From NCBI RefSeq assembly GCF_009728995.1, contig NZ_VTZW01000010.1, positions 528,285 through 592,284 of the forward strand: a DNA stretch of 64,000 nt, given 5' to 3'. The DNA comes from Streptomonospora sp. PA3 (lineage in GTDB: Bacteria > Actinomycetota > Actinomycetes > Streptosporangiales > Streptosporangiaceae). Shown here piece by piece: positions 1 to 8,442 of this stretch. The notes beneath the pieces were generated by a model. The model had not been told where the DNA came from and made no database searches. It saw nothing but the letters and a program-made list of their open reading frames with translations. A program made the position numbers and the translations under genes. Numbering within the stretch: the first letter of the stretch is position 1; the number at the start of each line of letters is the position of its first letter.

Positions 1-694
1 TCTTTCGTTCATCGGTCCCCCACTGTGACGGGTGCGCGGGGCGCGCCGCCGGGCGCCGGCTCCCGCGGCGCCGCGCTCGCGGCGGGCAGCAGGCCGAGCC
101 ACCGGGCGGCGCACCACTCCCCTACCCCCGCGGCACGGGTGCGGACACCTGCCGGGGCCGCCGGCGCCGCCGGTGGCGGCCGGGGCGGTCCGCGGGCCGC
201 GGAGGCGCTGTGGCGGAAGTCGCCCCCGGGCCGCGGCCCGGTTCAGCCGAGGGGGGAAACCGCAGGTGGAAGCGTGCGGCACGGAGTTCCGGGACACGCA
301 TGGGCGTCACTCACGTCACGAAAAGGCCACAGCCCTGTGGTAGTGTCCCGCACGGATGCTTGGTTCTAAGCATCTTAGGAATGAGGGGGAGCGGCGCTCG
401 CGCAGCGCGAGCCGCCCAGCAGGCCGAGCAGGCCAGAGCCATCTGCCGCCGACCGCCTTCTGCCGATCTCGCGCCCGCGGCACCACGGCATGGCAGGCAG
501 CGTAGATCCACATATGCCTGACACATCGGTTGTCAGCATGGGGGTAACCGACCTTGAACAACCAGCCTCGCCTATGCGGCGCGCCGCCCAACGTGCGCAC
601 CGGCACTTTCGGCAAGAACCCCCGCCCTGGAGGTGACGGAAGCGCCGCACCGGTACCCGGGGCGACGGCATCGGCGCAACACCTCGGAGCGAAC
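1..694. other. Left-edge non-coding region with small palindromes
   Basis: I see no convincing gene here. All short frames have the shadow-like composition expected in such GC-rich DNA. Two overlapping inverted repeats are visible: a 7-bp arm pair at 355-361/368-374 (GATGCTT and AAGCATC) and a tighter CTAAG-CAT-CTTAG at 366-378. A 46-codon frame opens at 381 directly after AGGA, but the spacing is too short for a normal ribosome binding site and its product resembles nothing I know. The palindromes could be an operator for a gene off the left edge or for the STAS gene downstream. Confidence 0.4.
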
Positions 695-1060
695 ATGGCC
701 GCGCTGAAGATCACCCGCCGCGAGCACGACGACGGCCTCGTCCTCGTGCTCGCCGGCGAAATCGACATGGTCACCGAGGACCAGTTCCACCGCGCCGCGC
801 GCGAGGCCGTCGATGCGCGCCCCGAGGGCCGCCTGGTGCTGGACCTCGGCCGACTGGAGTTCATCGACTCCAGCGGGCTGCGGGTGCTGATCCAGGCCCA
901 CAAGGCCGCCAAGGCCGCGGGCGGCAGCCTGGCCATCGCGGCGGCCTCCGAGCGGATCGCCCGCATCCTGCGCGTCACGGCGATCGACACCCGCATCCCC
1001 GTCTTCCCCACGGTCGAAGACGCGCTCGCCGCCCCTCAGGAGAGCTCCAGCCCGAGCTAG
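695..1060 (+). CDS. STAS-domain anti-sigma factor antagonist
   Basis: A single STAS domain of 121 residues, the usual size for SpoIIAA/RsbV/BldG-type antagonists. These bind an anti-sigma kinase and free a sigma factor until they are phosphorylated. The conserved loop reads FIDSSGLRVLI, with the phosphorylatable serine in D58-S59-S60-G61. I chose ATG 695 because GGAG lies a few bases upstream and the STAS fold begins at once; an upstream TTG at 554 would add 47 residues of low-quality sequence. No anti-sigma kinase or sigma gene is adjacent, so its partner must be elsewhere. The family call is firm, but the regulon is unknown. Confidence 0.85.
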   Translation: MAALKITRREHDDGLVLVLAGEIDMVTEDQFHRAAREAVDARPEGRLVLDLGRLEFIDSSGLRVLIQAHKAAKAAGGSLAIAAASERIARILRVTAIDTRIPVFPTVEDALAAPQESSSPS

Positions 1061-1154
1061 CCCGGCCCGGCCGCGCGAGCAGCAGACAGGCGCCCACGTC
1101 GCACGTGCGGCGCCTGCGTCGTCTCCGCGCCCGCGCGAGCCGCGCGGACGGCGG

Positions 1155-1865
1155 TCAGAACATGAGCAGCCAGATTCCGGCAGCGGTCACCGCGATGTTG
1201 ACCAGTCCGAAGAACAGCACCCACACGGTCCCCGGAAGCCCCGTCAGCCGGTGCAGCTGGTCGGCGTCGGACTCCGGTGAAGGCTGGCGGCTGCGCTGGG
1301 CCTGCAGTTCGAACACCGGCCGGATCCCCGCCAGCAGCAGGAACCAGGTGAAGAAGTAGGCGAAGGCCGCCTGCACCTCGGCCGGTGTGTACCAGGAGAT
1401 CAGGAAGACCACCGCTCCCGTGCCCACCACCGAGACCACGCCGTAGACGTTGCGGATCAGCAGCAGCATGGCCGCCAGCACCAGGACGCTCATCCACAGC
1501 AGCGCGGTGATGCGGTTGCCCACCAGCAGCAGGATGGCCAGCAGGCCGACGATCGACGGGGTGATGTAGCCGGCGGCGACGGTGAGGATCATGCCCGGCC
1601 CGCGCGGCTTTCCGCGGGAGACGGTGACCCCCGAGGTGTCGGAGTGCAGCCGGATGCCGGTGAGCTGGCGGCCGCTGAGCAGCGCCACGACGGCGTGCCC
1701 GCCCTCGTGGGCGATGGTGACCACGTTGCGCGCGATCCGCCACGGCCCGCGCAGCACGACCACGAGCAGCGCCGCGACCCCGGCCGCGATGATCAGCCAG
1801 GTCGGCGGCGGAGTCTGCACGGAGAACGCCTCCTGCCACACGTCTCCGAACGTCGTCGGTTCCAT
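1155..1865 (-). CDS. M50-family (peptidase M50B-like) membrane metalloprotease
   Basis: A 236-residue multi-pass membrane protein. Its first membrane segment is near residues 24-38, followed by the zinc-binding motif HEGGH (H53, E54, H57). About four further hydrophobic segments follow. The arrangement fits M50B-like peptidases, membrane-embedded zinc proteases related to site-2 proteases. The second conserved metal ligand motif of classical S2P proteins is not obvious, so the substrate and even activity are uncertain. ATG 1865 is preferred over a TTG at 1901 because GGGAGAG lies about 8 nt upstream of it. The gene stands alone, convergent with the STAS gene. Confidence 0.75.
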   Translation of the reverse strand: MEPTTFGDVWQEAFSVQTPPPTWLIIAAGVAALLVVVLRGPWRIARNVVTIAHEGGHAVVALLSGRQLTGIRLHSDTSGVTVSRGKPRGPGMILTVAAGYITPSIVGLLAILLLVGNRITALLWMSVLVLAAMLLLIRNVYGVVSVVGTGAVVFLISWYTPAEVQAAFAYFFTWFLLLAGIRPVFELQAQRSRQPSPESDADQLHRLTGLPGTVWVLFFGLVNIAVTAAGIWLLMF

Positions 1866-1989
1866 CGGCCAGCTCTCCCATCGATCGCCGCTCAGGCGCA
1901 AACTTTAGGGCATGGCGCGGGGGCGCCCGTCCCGCTGGAGCGGACGCCCCCTTGTGCGCCCGGTCGGCGCCGGCCGCCGGACCCGGCTG

Positions 1990-2964
1990 TCAGTCCTCGG
2001 CCTCGACCTCCACCGATCCGGTCGTGGTGGTGACGGCGATCCGCGGTCCGGCGCCGGCCGAGGTGTCGACGGCGACGTGGCGCTCGCCCGTGGCGGACTC
2101 GCCGCTGAGCCGGTAGGAGCCCGGCGGGACCTCCAGGTCCACCTCGCCCGTGGTGGTCTCCACGTCGAGCTTGCGGAACGTCTCCAGCGCCTGGACGCCG
2201 ACCTCGCCGGTGGTGGTCTCGATCTCGGCGGTGGAGAACGCGGCCTCCAGTCCGACGCTCCCGGTGGTGGTCTCGATGTCGAACCGGTCCGCCGCGAACT
2301 CCTCGAAGTCGATCTCGCCGGTGGTGGTCTCGGCGGTGACGCGTCCGCCGCTGCCTTCGGCGCTGATGGAGCCGGTGTTGGACTCCAGGTCCAGATCGCC
2401 CTCGACCCCGTTCAGGGTGATCTCCCCGGTCGTGGTGGCGGCGCGGACGTCGCCGCGCAGGTCCTGGCCCTCGATGGAACCGGAGGCCGCCTCGACCTCG
2501 ACGGCTCCGCTGATCTCCGAAAGCTCCACGTCGCCCGAGGCGGTCTCGATCGTCACGGCCGTACCGTCCGGTACGCCGATCGCGTAGTCCACCGCGCAGT
2601 CGCCGAAGAACCACGCGCCGCCGCACTCGGACTCGGCGGTGACCGTGTCCCCGTCCATGGCGACCCGCTCGCGGGGGTCGGCCAGCGGCGTGCCCCGCAG
2701 TGTGCGTTCGACGACGACGCTGTCGCCTTCGGCCCGGTAGACGCTGATGTCGCCGCTGGATCCGCTGTGCACCTCCACGGCTTCGGCGCCGTCGAACTGG
2801 TCGCTGCGGGTGTCGCCGCCCAGCTGGACGCTGCCGAAGGCGGCCAGAGTGCCGCCGAGCAGCACGACCAGCGCCACGACGGCCCCGATGAGCAGCCAGC
2901 CCGAGCGCCGCCCGCGCGGCACCTTGCTGGATGTGGCATAGAGCCCGCGTCCGGTGAATGTCAT
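1990..2964 (-). CDS. DUF4097 beta-repeat membrane-anchored protein
   Basis: 324 residues: a short basic cytoplasmic start, one membrane anchor at about residues 22-44, then an all-beta exterior domain. The exterior domain contains at least six near-copies of a TTTGE/TTTGS strand motif (for example IETTTGEVGVQA), the hallmark of DUF4097/adhesin-like beta-strand repeat proteins. In the DNA this shows as a recurring ggtggtggtctc pattern on the plus strand. It lies 67 nt downstream of a NarL-type response regulator and its histidine kinase on the same strand. Such proteins often accompany envelope-stress two-component systems. A role in sensing or responding to envelope state is inferred, and the molecular function is unknown. 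Confidence 0.8.
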   Translation of the reverse strand: MTFTGRGLYATSSKVPRGRRSGWLLIGAVVALVVLLGGTLAAFGSVQLGGDTRSDQFDGAEAVEVHSGSSGDISVYRAEGDSVVVERTLRGTPLADPRERVAMDGDTVTAESECGGAWFFGDCAVDYAIGVPDGTAVTIETASGDVELSEISGAVEVEAASGSIEGQDLRGDVRAATTTGEITLNGVEGDLDLESNTGSISAEGSGGRVTAETTTGEIDFEEFAADRFDIETTTGSVGLEAAFSTAEIETTTGEVGVQALETFRKLDVETTTGEVDLEVPPGSYRLSGESATGERHVAVDTSAGAGPRIAVTTTTGSVEVEAED

Positions 2965-3031
2965 GTGCTCTTCCCTCTGAGGGCCGCCTGGGCCGCCCTC
3001 GATCGCTGGTGTGGTGCGGGACGCCGCGGCC

Positions 3032-3700
3032 TCACTGAGCGGCTCCGCGGTGCTCGCTGCCGCGCAGGTACTCCAGCACCGCGCGCACCCGCCGGTGGTC
3101 GTGGTCGTCCTGGCCGAGGTCGAGCTTGGTGAAGATGGCGCGGATGTGCTTCTCCACGGCGCGCTCGGTGATGAACAGCTTGGCTGCGATCCCCGCGTTG
3201 TTCAGCCCTTCGGCCATGGCGCCGAGCACTTCGCTCTCGCGAGGGCTGAGCCGTTCGATCGCGCTGTCGTCGCGGCGGCTGAGCAGCTGCGACACCACCT
3301 CGGGGTCGATGGCCGTGCCGCCGTCGGCGACCCGTCGCAGTGTCACCAGGAACTCGTCGATGTCGGCCACGCGGTCCTTGAGCAGGTAGCCGACGCCGCC
3401 GGTGCCGCCGCCCAGCAGCTCGGCGGCGTAGCGGCTGACCACGTGCTGGGACAGCAGCAGGACCGCGACCTCGGGCCGGCGGCGGCGGATCTCCACGGCG
3501 GCCTGCAGCCCCTCCTCGGCGTAGCCGGGCGGCATGCGGATGTCGACCAGGCACAGGTCCAGGTCGGACCGGGCGTCGACCGCGGCGAGCAGGTCCTCGG
3601 CGTCGCCGACGGCCGCCGCCACCTCGACCCCCGCGTCCTCGAGGAGTTTGACCATGCCGCTGCGCAGCAGCACGGAGTCCTCGGCGACGATGATGCGCAC
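3032..3700 (-). CDS. NarL/FixJ-type two-component response regulator
   Basis: 222 residues. The receiver domain has acidic pocket E7-D8, phospho-acceptor D53 in LVDIRMP and the conserved lysine in YLLKDR. A LuxR-type helix-turn-helix lies near the carboxy end (LSPRESEVLGAMAEGL through RAVEKHIRAIFTKL). It acts as a DNA-binding regulator switched by phosphotransfer. The partner kinase ends 3 nt upstream, so the two are certainly co-transcribed, and the DUF4097 gene follows 67 nt downstream as a likely target or auxiliary. The regulon cannot be read from this window. Confidence 0.9.
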   Translation of the reverse strand: MRIIVAEDSVLLRSGMVKLLEDAGVEVAAAVGDAEDLLAAVDARSDLDLCLVDIRMPPGYAEEGLQAAVEIRRRRPEVAVLLLSQHVVSRYAAELLGGGTGGVGYLLKDRVADIDEFLVTLRRVADGGTAIDPEVVSQLLSRRDDSAIERLSPRESEVLGAMAEGLNNAGIAAKLFITERAVEKHIRAIFTKLDLGQDDHDHRRVRAVLEYLRGSEHRGAAQ

Positions 3701-3703
3701 GAC

Positions 3704-5107
3704 TCATGCCTCCCAGGGGATCTCGGCGGAGAGGACGGTCCCCTCGCCGGCCGGGCTGTCGATCTCCAGCACGCCGTCGACGGCGTTGACGCGGTCCCAC
3801 AGGCCGTAGAGCCCGGTTCCCGAGTCGGGGTCGGCGCCACCCTTGCCGTCGTCGGTGACGGTGACGCGCAGCAGGTCGCCGGAGCCGTGGGAGCGGCGCC
3901 GGGCGCGCACCTCGACCGTGCTGGCACCGGCGTGCTTGGCGACGTTGTTCAGGGCCTCGCAGACCACGTAGTAGGCGACGCCCTCGGCGCGCGCCGAGGG
4001 CCGCTCGGCCAGGTCCACGCGCACCTGGACGGGGACCGGGCAGCGGCCCGCGGCCACCGGCAGCGCCGCTTCCAGGCCGTGGTCGGTGAGGGCGCGGGGA
4101 TGCAGGCCGCGGGCGACCTCGCGCAGTTCGGCCATCACCGCCTTGGCCTCGCTGCGGGCCTCGTCGATGAGGTCGCGCACCTCGGCGGAGCCGGGTGCGC
4201 GGTCGTATCCGGCGCGCGCCCGGCTCAGCGTCATGGTCACCGCCAGCAGCCGCTGCTGGGCGCCGTCGTGCAGGTCGCGCTCGATGCGGCGGCGCTCGGC
4301 CTCCGCGGCGTCGACCATGCGCAGCCGGCTGTCCTGCACCTGCGCCAGGCGGCGGCGGACCAGCATCTCCGGCGCGTCGAGCAGCAGTCGGCGGCTCACC
4401 TCGACCTCGAACCGCACCAGCAGCGGCACCGCCCACACGCCCAGGACCGCGCCCACCGGGCCCAGGAACACCGCCGCAAGCGGCGCTGCCGCGGCCTCAA
4501 GGGTGCCGCTGACCAGCGCGTACCCCAGCCCCACCAGCGAGCCCAGCGCCAGCGCCGTGCCGTAGACGACCAGGCCCAGCGCGATCCCGCCGAAGACAAC
4601 ACCCTGGACTCCGGTCAGCGTGGCGCAGATGACGGCCGTCCAGGCGTCGCGGCCGTAGAGGTAGTCGAGGGCCCGCAGCAGCATCAGGGCGGGGTTGCGA
4701 GGGCGGACCTCCGGCGCCTCCTGGGGGCGGGACTCGACGATGCCGAAGACGTCCTCCAGCCGGTTGCGCTGGATGCGGCAGGCCAGGCGGGCGGTCAGGG
4801 TCGCGGCGGTGAGCATCGCGGCGGAGAAGGCCGCGAGGACGCCCGGCGACGGCGGTGCGCCCTCCGGCAGGGCGTCGATCAATCCGGTGAACACGCTCAG
4901 CACCAGCGCGACGGCCGGCAGGAACACCAGCAGGGCGGGCACCAGGTAGCCCACCGACAGGGCGAAGGAGGTCAGCAGGTGCAGCAGGCCCAGCAGCCTG
5001 CCCTGGGGCGACCCCGGGTCGGCGTCGCCGAGCCGGGGCGCGTCCGCCGCGCCGAAGGCAGCGAGTGCGCGCACCGTCGCCCCCTTCCGCCGGCCCCGCC
5101 CGAACAT
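3704..5107 (-). CDS. Sensor histidine kinase (HisKA_3 type)
   Basis: 467 residues. The amino half carries several membrane helices (about residues 38-75, 90-108 and 155-230) without a recognisable extracellular sensor domain. The HisKA_3 dimerisation motif follows, with the phospho-accepting H280 in ERDLHDGAQQRLL. The ATPase domain has N-box CEALNNVAKHA and G-boxes DDGKGG and GTGLYGLWDRV. It should phosphorylate the regulator that starts 3 nt downstream. ATG 5107 is used, although GAGAGG directly abuts it. GTG 5074, 33 nt in, has a better-spaced GGGG and may be the true start. The stimulus is unknown; lack of an exterior domain suggests intramembrane sensing. Confidence 0.88.
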   Translation of the reverse strand: MFGRGRRKGATVRALAAFGAADAPRLGDADPGSPQGRLLGLLHLLTSFALSVGYLVPALLVFLPAVALVLSVFTGLIDALPEGAPPSPGVLAAFSAAMLTAATLTARLACRIQRNRLEDVFGIVESRPQEAPEVRPRNPALMLLRALDYLYGRDAWTAVICATLTGVQGVVFGGIALGLVVYGTALALGSLVGLGYALVSGTLEAAAAPLAAVFLGPVGAVLGVWAVPLLVRFEVEVSRRLLLDAPEMLVRRRLAQVQDSRLRMVDAAEAERRRIERDLHDGAQQRLLAVTMTLSRARAGYDRAPGSAEVRDLIDEARSEAKAVMAELREVARGLHPRALTDHGLEAALPVAAGRCPVPVQVRVDLAERPSARAEGVAYYVVCEALNNVAKHAGASTVEVRARRRSHGSGDLLRVTVTDDGKGGADPDSGTGLYGLWDRVNAVDGVLEIDSPAGEGTVLSAEIPWEA

Positions 5108-5314
5108 CCTCTCGCACTGTCAAAAGTAGGAGGCCGCGGCCGGAATGCGCCATGACGTCACCACACCGCGGCCGGGTAGTGCTAGCCCCACCGCTCCCCC
5201 GCGACCCGCTCGTCTCTCGCAAACGAGAGGGAAAACCGGAGGCGACATTTGCGTCCGCGAATGAACAGGGGGTTTCCCTTTGCTTCTGCGAGGTATAGGT
5301 TCGGAGCCGTGCCG

Positions 5315-5719
5315 ATGTTCCGGATCAGCGAGGTCGCCGCACTGGCGGGTGTCAGCGGCGACACGGTCCGCCGGTGGGTCGACTCCGGGCGGCTCGCCGC
5401 CGCGCGCGACGCCCACGGGCACCGCAGCGTCGACGGCGCCGACCTCGCCGCCTTCCTGCGCGCCGACGTGCCCGAGGACCCCGCGCGCCAGGTCTCCTCG
5501 GCGCGCAACCGGTTCCGCGGCCTGGTCACCGCCGTGCACCGCGACGGGGTGATGGCCCAGGTGGAGATCCAGGCCGGGCCGCACCGGGTGGTGTCGCTGA
5601 TGAGCCGGGAGGCGGCCGACGAACTCGGCCTGGACGTGGGCTCGGTGGCCGCCGCGATCGTGAAGTCGACCAACGTCGTCGTGGAGAACGAGCCGGCGAG
5701 GGGGCAGCGCCATGGGTGA
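5315..5719 (+). CDS. HTH (MerR/excisionase-like) plus TOBE domain protein, probable molybdate regulator or binder
   Basis: 134 residues. Positions about 1-55 form an excisionase/MerR-type helix-turn-helix (FRISEVAALAGVSGDTVRRW, then a GHRSV wing-like segment). Positions about 65-128 form a TOBE/Mop domain (ARNRFRGLVTAVHRDGVMAQ to AAAIVKSTNVVVE), the fold that binds molybdate or tungstate oxyanions. ATG 5315 was chosen because GGAG lies 8 nt upstream. The stop codon overlaps the start of modA by 8 nt, so the protein is translationally coupled to the transporter. It may be a one-component sensor of oxyanion that controls modABC, functionally like ModE but with a different DNA-binding domain. 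That role is inference. Confidence 0.8.
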   Translation: MFRISEVAALAGVSGDTVRRWVDSGRLAAARDAHGHRSVDGADLAAFLRADVPEDPARQVSSARNRFRGLVTAVHRDGVMAQVEIQAGPHRVVSLMSREAADELGLDVGSVAAAIVKSTNVVVENEPARGQRHG

Positions 5720-6506
5720 GGGACGTTCGGTCGGCCGCACGCGCCGGGCCGCCGCGGGCGCCGCGGCGGGGCTGCTGCTGGCCGCGGCCGCCTGCGCCCC
5801 CGTCGAGGAGGGCGCCGCGGGCACGGACCCGGCCCGGCGGGCCCTCACCGTGTTCGCCGCGGCGTCGCTGACCGGGACCTTCGAGGAGCTCGGCGGCCGG
5901 TTCGAAGAGCGGCATCCCGGCACCCGAGTGCGGTTCAACTTCGCGGGCAGCTCGCAGCTGGCCGACCACATCGCCGCGGGCGCCCCCGCCGACGTGTTCG
6001 CCTCGGCCGACACCCGCACCATGGACCGCGTCGAGGACGAGGGCGGCACCGCGGGGGACGCGGTCGTCTTCGTCCGCAACACCCTGCGGATCGCCGTCCC
6101 TGCGGACAATCCCGCCGGCATCGACTCCCTGGCCGATCTGGCGGACCCCGGCGTGAAGGTCGCCCTGTGCGCGGAGGAGGTCCCCTGCGGCGCCGCCGCG
6201 GCCCGCGCGCTTGAGGCCGCGGGCGTGGAGGTGACTCCGGTCTCGCGGGAGCGCGACGTCAAGGCGGCGCTGACGAAGACCGAACTGGGCGAGGTCGACG
6301 CCGCTCTGGTCTACCGCACCGACATCCGAGCGAGCGGCGAGGTCGCCGGCATCGCCTTCCCCGAGGCCGAGCAGGCGGCCAACGACTACCCGATCGCCGT
6401 GCTGAAGGGGGCCGACCGGCCCGGGCTCGCGCGGGAGTGGGTGGCGTTCGTGCGCTCCGAGGACGGCGACGAGGTCTTCGATGGCGCGGGTTTCACCACC
6501 GTCTGA
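5712..6506 (+). CDS. modA: Molybdate ABC transporter substrate-binding lipoprotein ModA
   Basis: 264 residues beginning with a lipoprotein signal: a basic start, a hydrophobic run and a lipobox ending at C28 (LLLAAAAC). The mature part is a type-II periplasmic-binding fold with family signatures LTVFAAASLTGTFEEL, FNFAGSSQLADHI and GAPADVFASAD, then LVYRTDI. It captures molybdate (possibly tungstate) outside the membrane and delivers it to ModB. It overlaps the HTH-TOBE gene by 8 nt and modB by 26 nt, so the four genes form one tight operon. Confidence 0.93.
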   Translation: MGEGRSVGRTRRAAAGAAAGLLLAAAACAPVEEGAAGTDPARRALTVFAAASLTGTFEELGGRFEERHPGTRVRFNFAGSSQLADHIAAGAPADVFASADTRTMDRVEDEGGTAGDAVVFVRNTLRIAVPADNPAGIDSLADLADPGVKVALCAEEVPCGAAAARALEAAGVEVTPVSRERDVKAALTKTELGEVDAALVYRTDIRASGEVAGIAFPEAEQAANDYPIAVLKGADRPGLAREWVAFVRSEDGDEVFDGAGFTTV

Positions 6507-7314
6507 GCCGGCCGCGGGCCGGCTGCGCGTGCGCGCGGGGCGGTCCCCGTGGCCGCTGCTGGTGCCCGCGCTGGCCGGGCTGGCGTTTCTGGTCCTGCCC
6601 TTCGCGGGGCTGCTGGCCCGCGCCCCCTGGTCCACCCTCGGCACCCGCCTGCTGATGCCCGAGGTGCGCGGCGCGCTGTGGCTGTCGCTGACCACCGCGA
6701 CCGCGGCCACCGGCGTCGCGGTGCTGCTGGGGGTGCCGCTGGCCTGGCTGCTGGCGCGCACCGAGTTCCCCGGACGGCGCCTGGTGCGCGCGCTGGTGAC
6801 GGTGCCGCTGGTGATCCCGCCCGTCGTGGGCGGTGTGGCCCTGCTGCTGGCGCTGGGCAGGCGCGGCCTGGTGGGGCGCTACCTGGACGCGTGGTTCGGC
6901 CTCACCCTGCCCTTCACCCCGGCCGCGGTGGTGATCGCCCAGGTGTTCGTGGCGATGCCGTTCCTGGTGATCAGCGTCGAGGGAGCGCTGCGCGGCGCCG
7001 ACCGCCGCTACGAGGAGGCCGCGGCCACGCTGGGCGCCTCCCGCGCGGTCGTCTTCCGGCGCGTCACGCTGCCGATGGTGGGTCCGGGGGTGGTCGCGGG
7101 CGCGGTGCTGGCCTGGGCGCGGGCGCTCGGCGAGTTCGGCGCCACCATCACCTTCGCCGGCAACTTCCCCGGGCGGACCCAGACCATGCCGCTGGCGGTC
7201 TACCTGGCCATGCAGCAGAGCCCGGAGTCGGCGATCGTGCTCAGCCTGGTGCTGCTGGCCGTGTCCCTGGTGATCCTGGTGGCGCTGCGCGACCGGTGGG
7301 TGGGGGCCCTATGA
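6481..7314 (+). CDS. modB: Molybdate ABC transporter permease ModB
   Basis: 277 residues with about six membrane helices. The cytoplasmic coupling (EAA) loop reads EEAAATLGASRAVVFRRVTL, followed by the GEFGATITFAGNFPG segment typical of ModB/CysT permeases. It forms the dimeric membrane channel for molybdate. ATG 6481 overlaps the end of modA by 26 nt; a later in-frame start is possible, but the helix count supports this one. Its stop is shared with the modC start as ATGA. Confidence 0.92.
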   Translation: MARVSPPSEPAAGRLRVRAGRSPWPLLVPALAGLAFLVLPFAGLLARAPWSTLGTRLLMPEVRGALWLSLTTATAATGVAVLLGVPLAWLLARTEFPGRRLVRALVTVPLVIPPVVGGVALLLALGRRGLVGRYLDAWFGLTLPFTPAAVVIAQVFVAMPFLVISVEGALRGADRRYEEAAATLGASRAVVFRRVTLPMVGPGVVAGAVLAWARALGEFGATITFAGNFPGRTQTMPLAVYLAMQQSPESAIVLSLVLLAVSLVILVALRDRWVGAL

Positions 7315-8411
7315 CGGTGCGGGCGGGCCGGGACGGCGGCGCGGGCGGCGACGGCGGAGCCGGCCCCGATGCGGGGCTGGACGCGCGCCTGGCGGTGGAC
7401 CGGGGCGCCTTCCGGCTGGACGCCGGACTGCGGGCGCGCCCCGGCGAGGTCGTCGCGGTGCTGGGCCCCAACGGGTCGGGCAAGTCGACGGCGCTGCGGG
7501 CGCTGGCAGGGCTGGAGTCGCTGTCGGCCGGGCGGATCGTGCTGGACGGGTGCGACATCACCGTCGTACCCGCCGAGCGGCGCCCCGTCGGCATGGTCTT
7601 CCAGGACTACCTGCTCTTCGGCCACCTCAGCGCGCTGGACAACGTCGCATTCGGCCCCCGGTGCGCGGGTGCCAAGCGCGCGGAGGCGCGCGCGCAGGCC
7701 GCCGAACTGCTGGAGCGCATGGGCCTGGCCGAGCACGCGTCGGCCCGTCCGCGCGCGCTGTCGGGCGGCCAGGCCCAGCGGGTCGCGCTGGCGCGGGCGC
7801 TGGCGGTGCGCCCGCGCCTGCTGCTGCTCGACGAGCCGCTGGCAGCGCTCGACGTGCACGCCCGCGCGTCGGTGCGTTCGGAGCTGCGCCGCCGCCTGGC
7901 CGAACTGGACTGCGCGACGGTGCTGGTCACCCACGACCCGCTGGACGCGATGGTGCTCGCCGACCGCATCACCGTGCTGGAGTCGGGCCGCGTGGTCCAG
8001 GAGGGCCCGCCCGGCGAGGTCGCCCAGCATCCCCGGACCGGCTACGTCGCGCGGCTGGTGGGCCTGAACCTGTACCGGGGCACGGCCCGGGGCGCCCGCG
8101 TGGCCGTGGGCGGCGCGGCGCAGGCTGAGGTCTTCGTGTCCGAGCAGTGTGCGGGCGAGGTCTTCGTCGCGTTCCCGCCGCGTGCCGTGGCCCTGTACCG
8201 GGAGCGGCCCGACGGCACGCCCCGCAACCTGTGGCGGCTGCGCATCGACGGTGTCGAGCGGTTCGGCGACCAGGTACGCGTCCACCTCGACGGGCACTTC
8301 CCGCTGCTGGCCGACATCACCCCGGAGGCGCTGGCCGATATGCGCCTGAGTGGCGGCATGCGGGTCTGGGCGGCGGTCAAGGCCACCGAGGTCCGCTGCT
8401 ACCCGGCGTAG
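7311..8411 (+). CDS. modC: Molybdate ABC transporter ATP-binding protein ModC
   Basis: 366 residues. The nucleotide-binding domain has Walker A GPNGSGKST (52-60), the Q-loop VFQDYLLF, signature LSGGQAQR, Walker B LLLLDEP and switch histidine VTHD. A carboxy-terminal regulatory region of about 100 residues is TOBE-like, ending in GMRVWAAVKATEVRCYPA. It powers the ModAB importer by ATP hydrolysis. The amino end carries a Gly/Asp-rich extension of about 20 residues. The ATGA overlap with modB fixes the start. With two TOBE-containing proteins in one operon, both regulation and transport probably respond to oxyanion level. Confidence 0.92.
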   Translation: MTVRAGRDGGAGGDGGAGPDAGLDARLAVDRGAFRLDAGLRARPGEVVAVLGPNGSGKSTALRALAGLESLSAGRIVLDGCDITVVPAERRPVGMVFQDYLLFGHLSALDNVAFGPRCAGAKRAEARAQAAELLERMGLAEHASARPRALSGGQAQRVALARALAVRPRLLLLDEPLAALDVHARASVRSELRRRLAELDCATVLVTHDPLDAMVLADRITVLESGRVVQEGPPGEVAQHPRTGYVARLVGLNLYRGTARGARVAVGGAAQAEVFVSEQCAGEVFVAFPPRAVALYRERPDGTPRNLWRLRIDGVERFGDQVRVHLDGHFPLLADITPEALADMRLSGGMRVWAAVKATEVRCYPA

Positions 8412-8442
8412 GTCCGGCCCGCGCGCAGTGCCCCGGTCGCCG

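Noticed and set aside
381..521. A 46-residue peptide gene near the left edge
   Set aside because: The AGGA abuts the ATG with no spacing, there is no recognisable motif, and Ala/Arg bias is typical of random frames here.
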